From the NCBI GenBank assembly GCA_020466095.1, contig CM035808.1:29276959-29340958 (forward strand): a DNA stretch of 64,000 nt, read 5' to 3'. Below, piece by piece: positions 1-9,028 of the stretch; position 1 is the first letter of the stretch; each line of letters opens with the position of its first letter. The notes under the pieces were generated by a model. It was not told the origin of the DNA and did not search any database. It saw only the letters and a program-made list of their open reading frames with translations. The position numbers and the translations under genes were made by a program. This stretch comes from Chlorops oryzae (taxonomy: Eukaryota; Arthropoda; Insecta; Diptera; Chloropidae).

Positions 1-68
1 AAAATTCACGGACTTATTGATCCGCCGTCGTATAGACAGTTTCGTGAAAGTGATTCGAAAGATACAAA

Positions 69-425
69 CACGGCTGCCACCGTTGGTGTTTTGGTGGCAA
101 AACTGGCTCTTTATTTTTCACTTGCCACTGTGGCTCTTTTTTATTGTATTTGGCTCTTTTTTGGCCTTCCTACGCCACTAGTAAAATTACTCAATAACAG
201 ATTGAAATCAAATAAAAATGCGGTGCCAGCTAAAGTTGTCAAAGTCGCTAACAATCGAAAGTTAAAAGTGCAGCTTATTAACCGAATGAAAATACTTGTT
301 CTGAATCCATTTTTAAATAAAACTGTTGTTTTGTATATAAATAATATTTTGGCTCCTTTTTGGAAAAATTGGCTCTTTTTTTGAGTTGTCGTGGCACTTT
401 TATATTTTTAGAAGTGGCAGCCGTG
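69..425. mobile_element. Short hAT-type MITE upstream of Unc-76
   Basis: The ends are inverted copies of CACGGCTGCCAC. The flanks are GATACAAA (61-68) and GCTACAAA (426-433), an 8-bp target duplication with one mismatch, which is the hAT signature. The 357-bp interior is AT-rich and carries the motif TGGCTCTTTTTT or close variants five times in direct orientation, probably subterminal repeats. It has no coding capacity. Confidence 0.6.
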
Positions 426-433
426 GCTACAAA

Positions 434-1065
434 ACTCGCTAGAAAAATCAGTTTTCTTCCAAATTTTGTATTGTTTAGACGTGTCGCGGGCATTCGTCGC
501 ACACGTGAATAAAATCCAAAATAAAAGAAAACTTCAACTGCGAATGTATAAACCGAAGCGTCTTCGTGTTTTGTGAAGCGAATAAAAAAAAACTCCTTAT
601 ATTTGCTTAAGTTGCGAACTAAAGTTCCCTAAGTGCGTCTTAAGAAATCTAATCAGAAAAGCTTTTGCGTTATGGCGCGCGAATAACCGTAAATAACAGC
701 TGATTGTAACAAAATAACAGTAAAAATTTCCGGAATCGTTATGAATCACTGAAATCAAGAAAGTGTCGAATAAACCGAAATAGTGAAAATAAAACGCTAA
801 CCGTAGTTTTGCAACAACAACAAAAAGCACCCTTAGAGAAGCAACAACAAGCACAACCACAACATTGCAAATAAGGGATGAAATAAGAATTGCAAGCAAA
901 GAGCAGAAGGAAACAAGTGAAACGTCAAAATAAAAATAGATTTATTCAGGTAAATCGGAATATTTTGAAAGAATTCGCCAATCCAAAGTTCTCGTGAAGC
1001 TTTTGTTTTGGTTGAAATTTTCATTCCCAAAAGTCCCCGAGAGTGCCATGCGTGAAATCGGCAAA
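434..1065 (+). promoter_or_regulatory. Probable promoter and 5' leader of Unc-76
   Basis: No open frame is convincing here. The stretch contains a CACGTG E-box near 502 and, at 800-870, CAA/CAACAA-rich sequence of the kind common in fly 5' untranslated leaders. It runs directly into the Unc-76 start region. I cannot place a transcription start: no clear TATA box was seen, and the extent as 5' UTR is inferred only from position. The upstream limit is set by the MITE ending at 425. Confidence 0.35.
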
Positions 1066-1473
1066 ATGTCCGAGCTTAAATTTGAGGCTCCTTTGGCGAA
1101 GTTCGAGGAGACAGATGAATGGGGCGGCTGCGATTTCATTTCGAATCAAAATACCATTAACGATACGTTGAATCTTAATCTCAAAGAAGGAGACACCAAG
1201 ATACGTCTGCTGGAGGAAGCCGTGCGCGATGCGAACCTGAGTAAGAATGGTCCCATCAATGGTGGCATGGTTAGCCCCAATTGCAATTCCTTGCTGTCGA
1301 CCGAATTGGGTTTGGATCTATTGAATGCTGGGAATGCTCAAAAGCTGGGCAATGCAAATCTGACGAATTTGGCAGCCGCAGCATCGGACAGTGTTGATAA
1401 TTTCATGAATGAAACCTTCGGAGGCAGTCTTGAGGATTTGGTCAATACTTTCGATGAACGCAGACATAGCTGA
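1066..1473 (+). CDS. Unc-76: Unc-76 (FEZ family), N-terminal coding part
   Basis: The 135-codon frame looks like the N-terminus of the fly Unc-76 protein, the FEZ-family kinesin-1 adaptor used in axonal transport. It opens MSELKFEAPLAKFEE and is rich in Asn, Asp and Glu. Near its end it has SLEDLVNTFDE, the acidic FEZ signature comparable to the SMEDLVNEFDE segment of vertebrate FEZ1. Codon use is GC-richer than the surroundings, as expected of a real exon. An in-frame ATG lies upstream at 1048 (MREIGK...); I chose 1066 because its context (GGCAAAATGTCC) is better and MSELKF looks like the conserved start. Family members run to several hundred residues, so this is only a part. After FDE the reading changes to RRHS and a TGA at 1471, and no consensus GT donor is seen. 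Either the splice site is unusual, the sequence has an error, or the gene is interrupted here. Recognition is from memory of the family. Confidence 0.65.
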   Translation: MSELKFEAPLAKFEETDEWGGCDFISNQNTINDTLNLNLKEGDTKIRLLEEAVRDANLSKNGPINGGMVSPNCNSLLSTELGLDLLNAGNAQKLGNANLTNLAAAASDSVDNFMNETFGGSLEDLVNTFDERRHS

Positions 1474-1535
1474 CCAGTATTAAGCAACGAGGGTGGATCC
1501 AAAAGTCCGTAACTTTTTGTATATCCCGCCACTTA

Positions 1536-2755
1536 ACAGGTTGGCTGATAAGTCCCCGGTCTGACACATAGATGGCGTCGCTAGTATTAAATGCATATTA
1601 TTTTTATATAGTGGCAACCTTCAAATGATTCGTGTCAAAATTTGACGTCTGTAAGTCAATTAGTTTGTGAGATAGAGCGTCTTTTGTGAAGCAACTTTTG
1701 TTATTGTGAAAAAAATAGAAGAAAAGGAATTTCGTGTTTTGATAAAATACTGTTTTCTGAAGGGAAAAAATACAGTGGATGCAAAAACTTGGCTTGATAA
1801 TGAGTTTCCGGACTCTGCCCCAGGAAAATCAACAATAATTGATTGGTATGCAAAATTCAAGCGTGGTGAAATGAGCACGGAGGACGGTGAACGCAGTGGA
1901 CGCCCGAAAGAGGTGGTTACCGACGAAAACATCAAAAAAATTCACAAAATGATTTTGAATGACCGTAAAATGAAGTTGATCGAGATAGCAGAGGCCTTAA
2001 AGATATCAAAGGAACGTGTTGGTCATATCATTCATCAATATTTGGATATGAAAAAGCTCTGTGCAAAATGGGTGCCACGCGAGCTCACATTTGACCAAAA
2101 ACAACAACGTGTTGATGATTCTGAGCGGTGTTTGCAGCCGTTAACTCGCAATACACCCGAGTTTTTGCGTCGATATGTGAGAATGGATGAAACATGGCTC
2201 TATCACTACACTCCTGAGTCCAATCGACAGTCGGCTGAGTGGACAGCGATCGGTGAACCGTCTCCGAAGCGTGGAAAGACTCAAAAGTCCGCTGGCAAAG
2301 TAATGGCCTCTGTTTTTTGGGATGGGCATGGAATAATTTTTATCGATTATCTTGAGAAGGGAAAAACCATCAACAGTGACTATTATATGTCGTTATTGGA
2401 GCGTTTGAAGGTCGAAATCGCGGCAAAACGGCCCCATATGAAGAAGAAAAAAGTGTTGTTCCACCAAGACAACGCACCGTGCCACAAGTCATTGAGAACG
2501 ACTTTTTCTTGTTCTCAGACCTCAAAAGGATGCTCGCAGGGAAAAAATTTGGCTGCAATGAAGAGGTGATCGCCGAAACTGAGGCCTATTTTGAGGCAAA
2601 ACCGAAGGAGTACTACCAAAATGGTATCGAAAAATTGGAAGGTCGTTATAATCGTTGTATCGCTCTTGAAGGGAACTATGTTGAATAATAAAAACGAATT
2701 TTGACAAAAAAATTTGTTTTTCTTTGTTAGACCGGTGACTTATCAGCCAACCTGT
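1536..2755 (+). mobile_element. Himar1-like mariner element, copy 1
   Basis: A 1220-bp element flanked by TA on both sides (1534-1535 and 2756-2757). The inverted ends begin ACAGGTTGGCTGATAAGT and match the Himar1-type terminal repeat almost perfectly. It carries one transposase frame of the irritans mariner subfamily. The target DNA on either side (…CCCGCCACT / GTTGAAAA…) reads continuously into the small plus-strand coding fragment to its right, so the element may have landed inside or next to the Harbinger locus. A second copy lies at 20070-22687. Confidence 0.93.
1715..2688 (+). pseudogene. Himar1-like mariner transposase, broken
   Basis: The frame encodes a mariner DD34D transposase very close to Himar1, with the N-terminal helix-turn-helix region (SKERVGHIIHQYLDM), the first catalytic Asp (MDETWLYHYTPE) and the second (FHQDNAPCHKS). 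Two lesions inactivate it. The start codon is ATA at 1715-1717 where copy 2 has ATG. About 71 bp are missing at about 2500 compared with copy 2; this removes the PDLAP segment with the third catalytic Asp and shifts the frame. The remaining C-terminal part reads on in another frame to the stop near 2688. A protein made from this copy could not be catalytic. Confidence 0.93.
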
Positions 2756-2757
2756 TA

Positions 2758-3176
2758 GTTGAAAAAAAAAACAGCTGCTGTCAACAGGCAACTGATAGTT
2801 GACTACTTGAGGGATACTGTTTCGCGGTGCAAATTGAGAGGTTTGGAGCGTTCCCATAAAAAAAAACTGTGCTCAACAATCGCCAAACAGGCTAAAATAG
2901 GCAGAGCTGCCTCTATGAGATTTGGTGGAAAGTAATTCAAGCCCATTTTTGGATTGTTTGGCTACGGATCCGAAAGGTATAATGTCTCCTAAAAATAGTA
3001 TTTTTATATAATAAACTTTTTTAATTCGTTTTCATTTTTTTAAAGATGACACGCGAAGTCTAGAGAAACCGACCGGCAGCAAATCGCAAGTTAGAGCGCG
3101 GCAAAAATTGGCAGAAAAACAGACGAAATGCCTGCCGAAAAAAGAGTTCCACAGCAAAGTGCTGGATAAAATATGA
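2758..3176 (+). pseudogene. Small two-exon gene fragment facing the Harbinger transposase
   Basis: Immediately right of the mariner a frame without stops runs from about 2759 to 2935 (contains VDYLRDTVSRCKLRGLERS, basic). A second frame just downstream (SSPFLDCLATDPK) ends at a GT at 2977. It rejoins in frame after an AG at 3045, giving DDTRSLEKPTGSKSQVRAR... and a stop at 3174-3176. The 69-bp intron has clean GT-AG ends. A one-base shift separates the first frame from the second, so the gene looks decayed. It converges with the minus-strand transposase remnant 34 bp away. PIF/Harbinger elements normally carry two genes, and this could be the second (accessory) one, but I do not recognise a Myb/SANT or MADF domain, so that role is inference. 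Confidence 0.45.
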
Positions 3177-3709
3177 AATGAAGCGAGAAAAGCTTTGATT
3201 AACTTTATTTCAGTTGGACTGCTGATTTCTACAAATCTCTTCGCTGAGTGTATTTCCAGCAGATAACTCATCCCGTTGTACAGGGAGTTCGTTGTCGAGT
3301 TCATCCGCTTCTTCCTCAATTTCGGAAAAAAATAATTCGTTGACGTTGGTAATTTTATGCAGACCGCAACATGCTCTTGTAAAGTGGCAAAGTTTTTTTA
3401 TTCGCCTTAATTTACAATAGTTCAATTGCCTAATGCGTTAACCCAACATTCCAAATTCCCGAAATTCCTTAGTTATTTGATAAGACAGGTGAGACGAAGG
3501 GAAATTTATTCTCTTCCCCTTGCCGTGCTCGCCTACCTAGTCGATTATTTGGAAAGAACAATTTTTGGGTGGAAATTGGGAAAAAGCAATGTTCTATTCA
3601 AACACGGGAAGAACTTAGCTTAATGTAAACATTTTTATGGGAACTTCTTAAACGGCCATTATCTCTATATGGCGTCGTCAGATATTGGGAGCAGGGATAA
3701 TCTGAACAC

Positions 3710-4233
3710 TAGAGTCCGACCGAAAGTGAAATTTTTGGCCGAAGCCGAAGTTCGGCCATTGGCTCAAACTTCGGCCGAAGACCGAAGATGTTAAAAAAAA
3801 CAACAATTACAAAAGTATTTTCACTTTTTTTGTTTTGTTTTAATTTAAAGAAAAGTCAGTCCATTTTTAGTGTTTTAGTAAATAAAAACAAAATCACAAT
3901 TCTCGTTAACAATTAAATAAAAAAAACTTGAACAAACTTTTTTGCTTAAGATGATTTCCCACTTGGCAAGTAAAGCGCTTTTACTTCCTGAAGAAGCAAG
4001 TTTTTTTTTGGTTTAAAACTTTCTATCAAGAACAATTTTGCTTGCTTAAAATGCTTTTTGATCAACCACACTTGGCAAGCGAAAGCAATTTACTTGTTAA
4101 AAGTTCTTTACTTGCCAAGTGGAGAAGCACCTTTAGTACTCAAAATCAAATATTCTTATATTAAAGTTACCCAGCGGCAAATTTGTGGCCGAAGCCGATG
4201 CCGAAGGTCATTTTTAGGCCGAATCGGACCCTT
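3710..4233. mobile_element. hAT-type MITE with GGCCGAAG repeats
   Basis: The ends read TAGAGTCCGA and, inverted, AAGGGTCCGA. The flanks CTGAACAC (3702-3709) and CTGATTAC (4234-4241) form an imperfect 8-bp duplication. Removing the element and one flank restores the reading of the Harbinger pieces on either side, which supports these borders. Next to both ends are short GGCCGAAGCCGAAG-like tracts. The middle contains a second inverted pair, CACTTGGCAAGTAAAG near 3960 and its complement near 4107-4122, perhaps a nested element. There is no coding capacity. Confidence 0.65.
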
Positions 4234-4241
4234 CTGATTAC

Positions 4242-4614
4242 CCAAGAATGGTAATCTGTGATATAACAGGTAAATGTCTTGTAGTTGAATATTTTGTCAG
4301 AATCTTACCACCACAAAATGCTGCCAAGTTTTGATACAATAGAGAGCTTAAGACCCAACTGCCGTGAGACGACCCGGGGAATCCGACACAAATGTTTATA
4401 ATTTTTTTTCGTCACAAACAGTTTGCATTTGGAGTGTTATATTGCCTTTGCGGTCGCTGCGTTCTTCCTTAAATTTAGCTGGTGGATCAATTAATAAACC
4501 TGTAAAATTAAAATTAACAAGGGTAACACTAAAAGAGTTTACCCCAAAATAAAAATCAAACTAGACTTACAGAATAGGAGTCTTAGAACTTTCGCGATAC
4601 ACGACCAAAATGTG
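4242..4614. other. Harbinger exon piece and intron start
   Basis: 4242-4499 is the second coding piece of the minus-strand Harbinger transposase described above. 4500-4614 is its intron up to the INE-1-like insertion. Nothing else is visible; the short plus-strand frame starting at 4364 is antisense to the transposase. Confidence 0.5.
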
Positions 4615-5160
4615 AACAAGTAAGAAAGCTAAAGTCGGTCAAGCCCGACTTTGAAATACCCAGCGTCCCGACATTATTGGCGGACTATGTTTTGCCCTTC
4701 CATTTGTGGGCGTGGCAGTGGACGGGACACATAAATTTTTTCCTACACCTTTCGTTCACCTTGGTCAACCTATGGTGCGAATTTGAAGCTTCTACGCCTT
4801 TTACTTCGGAAGTTGCGATAAGCCATTATTTGTGGGCTTATTTGCGGGCGTGGCTCGAGTAGGACGGCGTCCATTTTTTTCCAGGATATGTCCCTTTTCC
4901 AGTTTACCAGTACACCAAATATCAATGGAATGTGTTGAGTGGTTCGCAAGTTACAAGCATTTTACTGAAAACACATTAAATTCATTTGTGGGCGTGGCAG
5001 TGGGCGGATGTATCCATTTTTACTTAGGATCATACTCGAATTCCGATATGCCTGTGTGCCAAATTTCGACTTGGTTGGTCCAGCCGTTTTGGAGGAGATC
5101 CGGACACAGACGGACCTGTCTAAATCGATTCAGTTTTTGATCCTGATTATTTCTATATAT

Positions 5161-6744
5161 CGTTAGCTTCGGATAGAAAGGGCGTAACTCATTTTTTTTA
5201 AACGAGATTTTTGCATTTTCTGATGGTCGACTCTCAAATACACCCCCTCCAAAAAAATTGACGACCTTTGATTGAAAATACCGAAGTTATAGTTACTTTT
5301 AAAAAAGCCCTAACTCATAGCGAACATTTTTGCGAAAGAAAAAAGCCCTAACTCACAAAAAGACGCTCAACTACGCCAGTGATGGCGAGATCTATAAATT
5401 AACATTCATAACTGTGCGTGTGCATTCGTTGTCGACTTCGTTGTGAGTTCCACTGATTTGCATTGAAGAAGTTTGTTTTGTCCAAACACGAACGCAGCCG
5501 ACCGTTGTTCGCAGGAATTCGTATACGCTATGCGTGTGCGACTTATGCGTCGGCAGAATTTAGTGTTCATTGCATGCGTGCTAGAGAAAATCTAAATGTG
5601 GCTTACACTGAATTACGCTGATCATCCGTTCTGTTTCTAATGGAATTTTGTAAGTACCTCTTTTTGCTCTCTTGCGTGCCTTCGCGCTTGGGCATCACCA
5701 TCACCTCTGCAAGCCAATCAGTTGCATTATGACTTTTTTTTGGATTTTGAAAGAATTCCTAAGCAATACATATCGATTCGGCATGGTAAAATATGTATTT
5801 TTACTTGCAACAAAACTTTATGCTAACAACATATTTGAAACTTAAATTTTAGGAAGAAGCACTGGTGATCACACCGTCAGTATGCTGCGAGCCTTGGGAT
5901 ATGACCCTTCAGGCTTAATTTATTTCAAAACCAATATAAGAGAAGATTATGTGGCATTACCGCAGAGGTCTAAGGCTGTTATGCATAGTTTAAATCCTGG
6001 TCCTCTACATGAAAATAAAATTGGAATTTCAAAAAAAAAAAATGGGACCATTTGCAAAACTTAAAAAAGCTGTTGCCTGTAGAGTGCCACCATTTTTATG
6101 ATAACTTACCTCATAAAATGTGGCTCTGGGATAGCGTAGGGGATGCGTGCTATGCTCTTGATCCCAGAGTCCGAGGTTCGATTCCCGGCACAAGCGAAAC
6201 GGAGTGTAATGTTCCAAGCCTAGCACTGGTTTTTCAAAAAAAAATCGCATGTTAGGGGCACACTCCATAAAAAGACAATACACTCACCCAAACACAAGAA
6301 AACCTCTAGTGGTATCACAATGGGCCGATTAATGGCCTAAGTGGCAGCCACTTCAACCTACCTACCTACCTCATAAAATGTAAATATTTTTCAAGTTTTA
6401 TTATTTTCATGTAAATAATATGAATATTTTTCTAAGTTTATATAATTTCTTTTTAAATGCTGGATCGCATTTTATAATTTTATTTATATTTTAAACTTTG
6501 CGTACAAAGACCTATCTCACGTGTTTTGAACGAAGATTGATATCAAAAAGCCCTAACTCAGAAAACTGCTCGAAACACAGAAAAAATAAAAATTCAAGCC
6601 TAAAACAAATTTCGTGGGTAGTATTTAATTGACTTTGCGTTTAAACTTTTTTTAATATCTAACCTTTGCGATTTTATGAAGTTTTTTCCTCCTCCTGTAA
6701 AGTAGCAAAATAATGAGTTACGCCCTTTCTATCCAAAGCTATCG
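5161..6744. mobile_element. TIR element nested in the INE-1-like copy
   Basis: The ends are about 32-bp inverted repeats containing AGCTTYGGATAGAAAGGGCG and TAACTCATT. ATATAT flanks both sides (5155-5160 and 6745-6750), and comparison with the intact sister copy at 40.0 kb confirms the break point. The motif GCCCTAACTCA recurs inside at about 5306, 5344 and 6549, echoing the GGGCGTAACTCA of the ends, as transposase-binding repeats often do. A frame at about 5855-6063 (contains MLRALGYDPSGLIYF and LPQRSKAVMHSLNPGP) follows a TTTTAG acceptor. I could not join it in frame to the plausible ATG/GTAAGT at 5640, and I do not recognise it. The superfamily is unknown. Confidence 0.6.
6121..6362 (+). 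mobile_element. tRNA-derived SINE
   Basis: It has Pol III promoter boxes: an A box TAGCGTAGGGG at 6132-6142 and a B box GGTTCGATTCC at 6175-6185. A tRNA-unrelated body follows and ends in an ACCT-repeat tail. A 13-bp target duplication, ACCTCATAAAATG, flanks it (6108-6120 and 6364-6376). The body contains GGTATCACAATGGG, also present as GGTATCACAAAGGG in a minus-strand copy near 40.95-41.11 kb, so this is a family. It inserted into the element spanning 5161-6744. Confidence 0.8.
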
Positions 6745-6839
6745 ATATATTTTTTCTATATTCCGAGCTTAGTTCTCCCTGTTACAAGATTCGCACAAAA
6801 CTAATATACCCCGCTTACGCTGGGTATAACAATTTTTTT

Positions 6840-7800
6840 TACTTTTATTTTATTTTATGTTTCTCGAAGTAGTCCCCATTGAATGCAATACATTTTTGCG
6901 TTATTTCAAGGGCGCAAGGTGCCAAGTCTGGACTATAAGTAGGATGAACTAATAATTCCACATTTTACTCTTTCAAATATGCAGTTGTTGCGGCAGATGT
7001 GTGAGGCCTTGCGTTATCCTGATGTAACAATATTGTCTTTCTTTGATGCTTTTTAATGCTTTTTATTAATAGCGAATGGTAAACAATTGCTGATGTACCA
7101 TTTAGAATTAACCGTTGTTTTTGTATCTTAAAAAGCAACAGTTGCAATATGACCACCTGGAGAAAAGAAAGAAGCTACAATTTTTTTGTAGATTTTTTTT
7201 TACCATCTCCATATTTTAATTTTTAATGATTGTTTGGGCTTTTGGGTCCCTCATTTTTCACTTATAGTAATATTTTTCACTTAAAGTATTTTTTTTTTTT
7301 TTGTTAACACTGCGAGCGCGCTTGACTTTCGTCAGTCTAGCATAGCTTGGAAATACCCATTGCATGGACTGACTTTTCTTCTGGGTCAAACGCATAGATC
7401 CAATTTTCGTCACCAGTGACAATTAAGTTGACATCAATTGACTTGCCTCAATGGAATTTTTTCATGGTTTTCTTACACCATTTCACTAGCTCCTCCTTTT
7501 GTTGTTGAGTAAGGTTGTTGGGTATATAGCGAGCAAAAACTTTCTTTACACCCAAATGGGTATGCAGAATCTTTTGAATTTGTGAAGTGCTGATCCCAAG
7601 AGATGCACGAATAAAACTATGTTACTTTGTTATTTTCTTCTTTTATTTTTCGTGCAGCTTTCTTTGCTGCTGTAATCGGACGACCCGGTCGATGCTCATC
7701 ACTGAAGCTACTTCGTCTACGTGCGCATTTGTTGTCCCATCTTTTGTCGTGGCTAAGGATGGTCCTTGATCGCCAGTTATAGAAACCATTTCACCTCCAC
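6840..7800 (-). pseudogene. Decayed mariner transposase
   Basis: On the minus strand, in order, these mariner segments can be read: GRPITAAKKAARKI near 7690, a Q/K-rich stretch NLTQQQKEELVKWC near 7490-7530, VTGDENWIYAFDPEEKS near 7380-7420 (first catalytic Asp), LLHQDNARPHTS near 6990-7020 (second Asp), and YSPDLAP near 6920-6940 (third Asp). Many frameshifts and a T-rich disrupted stretch at 7140-7310 separate them. I could not find terminal inverted repeats. It is clearly different from the Himar1-like and the 37-kb mariner families. It lies in the intron of the Harbinger pseudogene. Confidence 0.75.
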
Positions 7801-9028
7801 GTCAAAACTTCAAAAGCGTGCAATATCTGACTGACAATAGTATTTTCCAAAGGAAAAAATAAGTCAAATGTCAAAGTTTAACACAACCTCAAAAACAGCT
7901 TCGAAAAACAATTGGAAGGCTGCCAGGCTCAAAACTTTCAGTGTGAACCACGTATATACTTGCGAAAACTTGTAAAATATCAGCACATGGTGTTTCTATT
8001 TACCTATAACTTTTGGAAAGCCACATTTAACGGAAAAGAAGTACGCTGACTCGTGCTTTTTTATTTCATTGAGCCATTTTATGAGCTCCGGGCTCAAGCC
8101 ACTTATGCACATTGTAGGTACTCGTTACCCTGCTCACGGTTGAAATAACCAAATTAAAACGGTCTGATAAATCTTGATAGCTGCAGGCCTCATGGCCAGC
8201 AAACCACAAAAATACAGCCATATATGTTGTAGCTGGCAAGCGCTTATTTGGTCGAAGGATTCTATAAAATCCACGTTGTTCATGTATTTCCGACAAACTT
8301 ATACACAAGTCGCGCGAAATTCTAAAAGGCTGGCGAAACTCTTCATCCGTGTATGATGGCACAACTAATTCCAAATAACTTTTGATGCTGTTTCTCTTTT
8401 GCTTATCGGTTTGTGGAACATCAAGTACCAACTCTTCCATATCAGAGTCCTTCACAAGAATTTCAAAGATTTCGTCGTCTTCAGATTCACTCGAGGTATC
8501 CAAAAGCTCTTCAACGACCGCCTTCACTATTTCCTCATATGCCAATGTTCCATTACTTTTCAAACAGATTTTTGTTTACATTTTACCCTATCTGTCCGCA
8601 GAAAAACTTTGGGCTAGTTCAATTTTCTTCCAAAATCTCTCTCATTTGCACAGTTGAGTAAGAGGCCGTTTCCACTATAGCCGCATCTTGCTTTCGCCAT
8701 CTTCAAGATGCAATTTTTTGAGATTGGTGTTTCCACTTGGCATTTCGCATCTTGCATCTTTAAAATCAGCTGATTTTTGTTTACAATTGATATTTTTACT
8801 AGTGATGCCACGAATATTCGGCCACTATTCGGACGAATATTTTAACTATTATTATTTATTTATTTTTAACGTTATGACCGCTTACAAAGCTATATCTAAC
8901 TTATGATTATTTATAGCACTGGCTTCCAGGGCCTTTGGCTATGTCTGTTGTAAGGAAAGTGTTTTCTAGGACTAGTTGATACAAATGTGTGTGTAAAGTG
9001 GATAGAGGATAATTACATATTTACATAG

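Larger units (their letters stand above)
4615..6828 (+). mobile_element. INE-1/DINE-1-like non-autonomous element, copy 1 (interrupted)
   Basis: It starts AACAAGTAAGAAAGC, followed by a hairpin (AAAGTCGG…CCCGACTTT) and ATACCCAGCG. It ends in CGCTGGGTAT, the exact complement of that 5' motif. In between are GGGCGTGGCAGTGG units and a tail (TCTAAATCGATTCAG… TTACAAGATTCGCAC). This subterminal inverted repeat plus internal tandem units plus terminal hairpin matches the INE-1/DINE-1 (Helentron-derived) plan of Drosophila; the class is an inference. A 1584-bp TIR element sits inside at 5161-6744. Three sister copies lie at 39-46 kb. Confidence 0.6.
3210..8563 (-). pseudogene. PIF/Harbinger (HARBI1-like) transposase, in pieces
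   Basis: Read on the minus strand the pieces follow in order. (1) 8563-8004 gives an acidic N-terminus, then STVSRVTSTYNVHKW; after a frameshift near 8100 it continues LSPELIKWLNEIKKH and GFPKVIG, and ends at a GTAAAT donor. (2) 4499-4242 starts after a TTTTACAG acceptor and gives LLIDPPAKFKEE, DRKGNITLQMQTVCDEKKL, then stops and frameshifts. (3) 3701-3580 gives YPCSQYLTTPYRDNG and SSSRVCIEH, the last carrying the probable third catalytic Glu. (4) 3425-3210 gives LRRIKKLCHFTRACCGLHK and a stop. These match the domain order of DDE_Tnp_4/HARBI1 nucleases. Joining 8004 to 4499 keeps the frame, but the expected CIDGTH segment with the first Asp was not found. The intron between pieces 1 and 2 holds an INE-1-like element and a dead mariner; a hAT MITE separates pieces 2 and 3. 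No ATG opens piece 1. The gene is dead. Confidence 0.8.

Noticed and set aside
5640..6063. A spliced gene joining ATGGAATTTT/GTAAGT at 5643 to the frame after TTTTAG at 5854
   Set aside because: Joining these sites gives an immediate stop in the frame that would carry MLRALGYDPSG, so this exon pair is not used as drawn.
8382..8661. Plus-strand frames of 72-91 codons
   Set aside because: They are antisense to the N-terminal piece of the Harbinger transposase.
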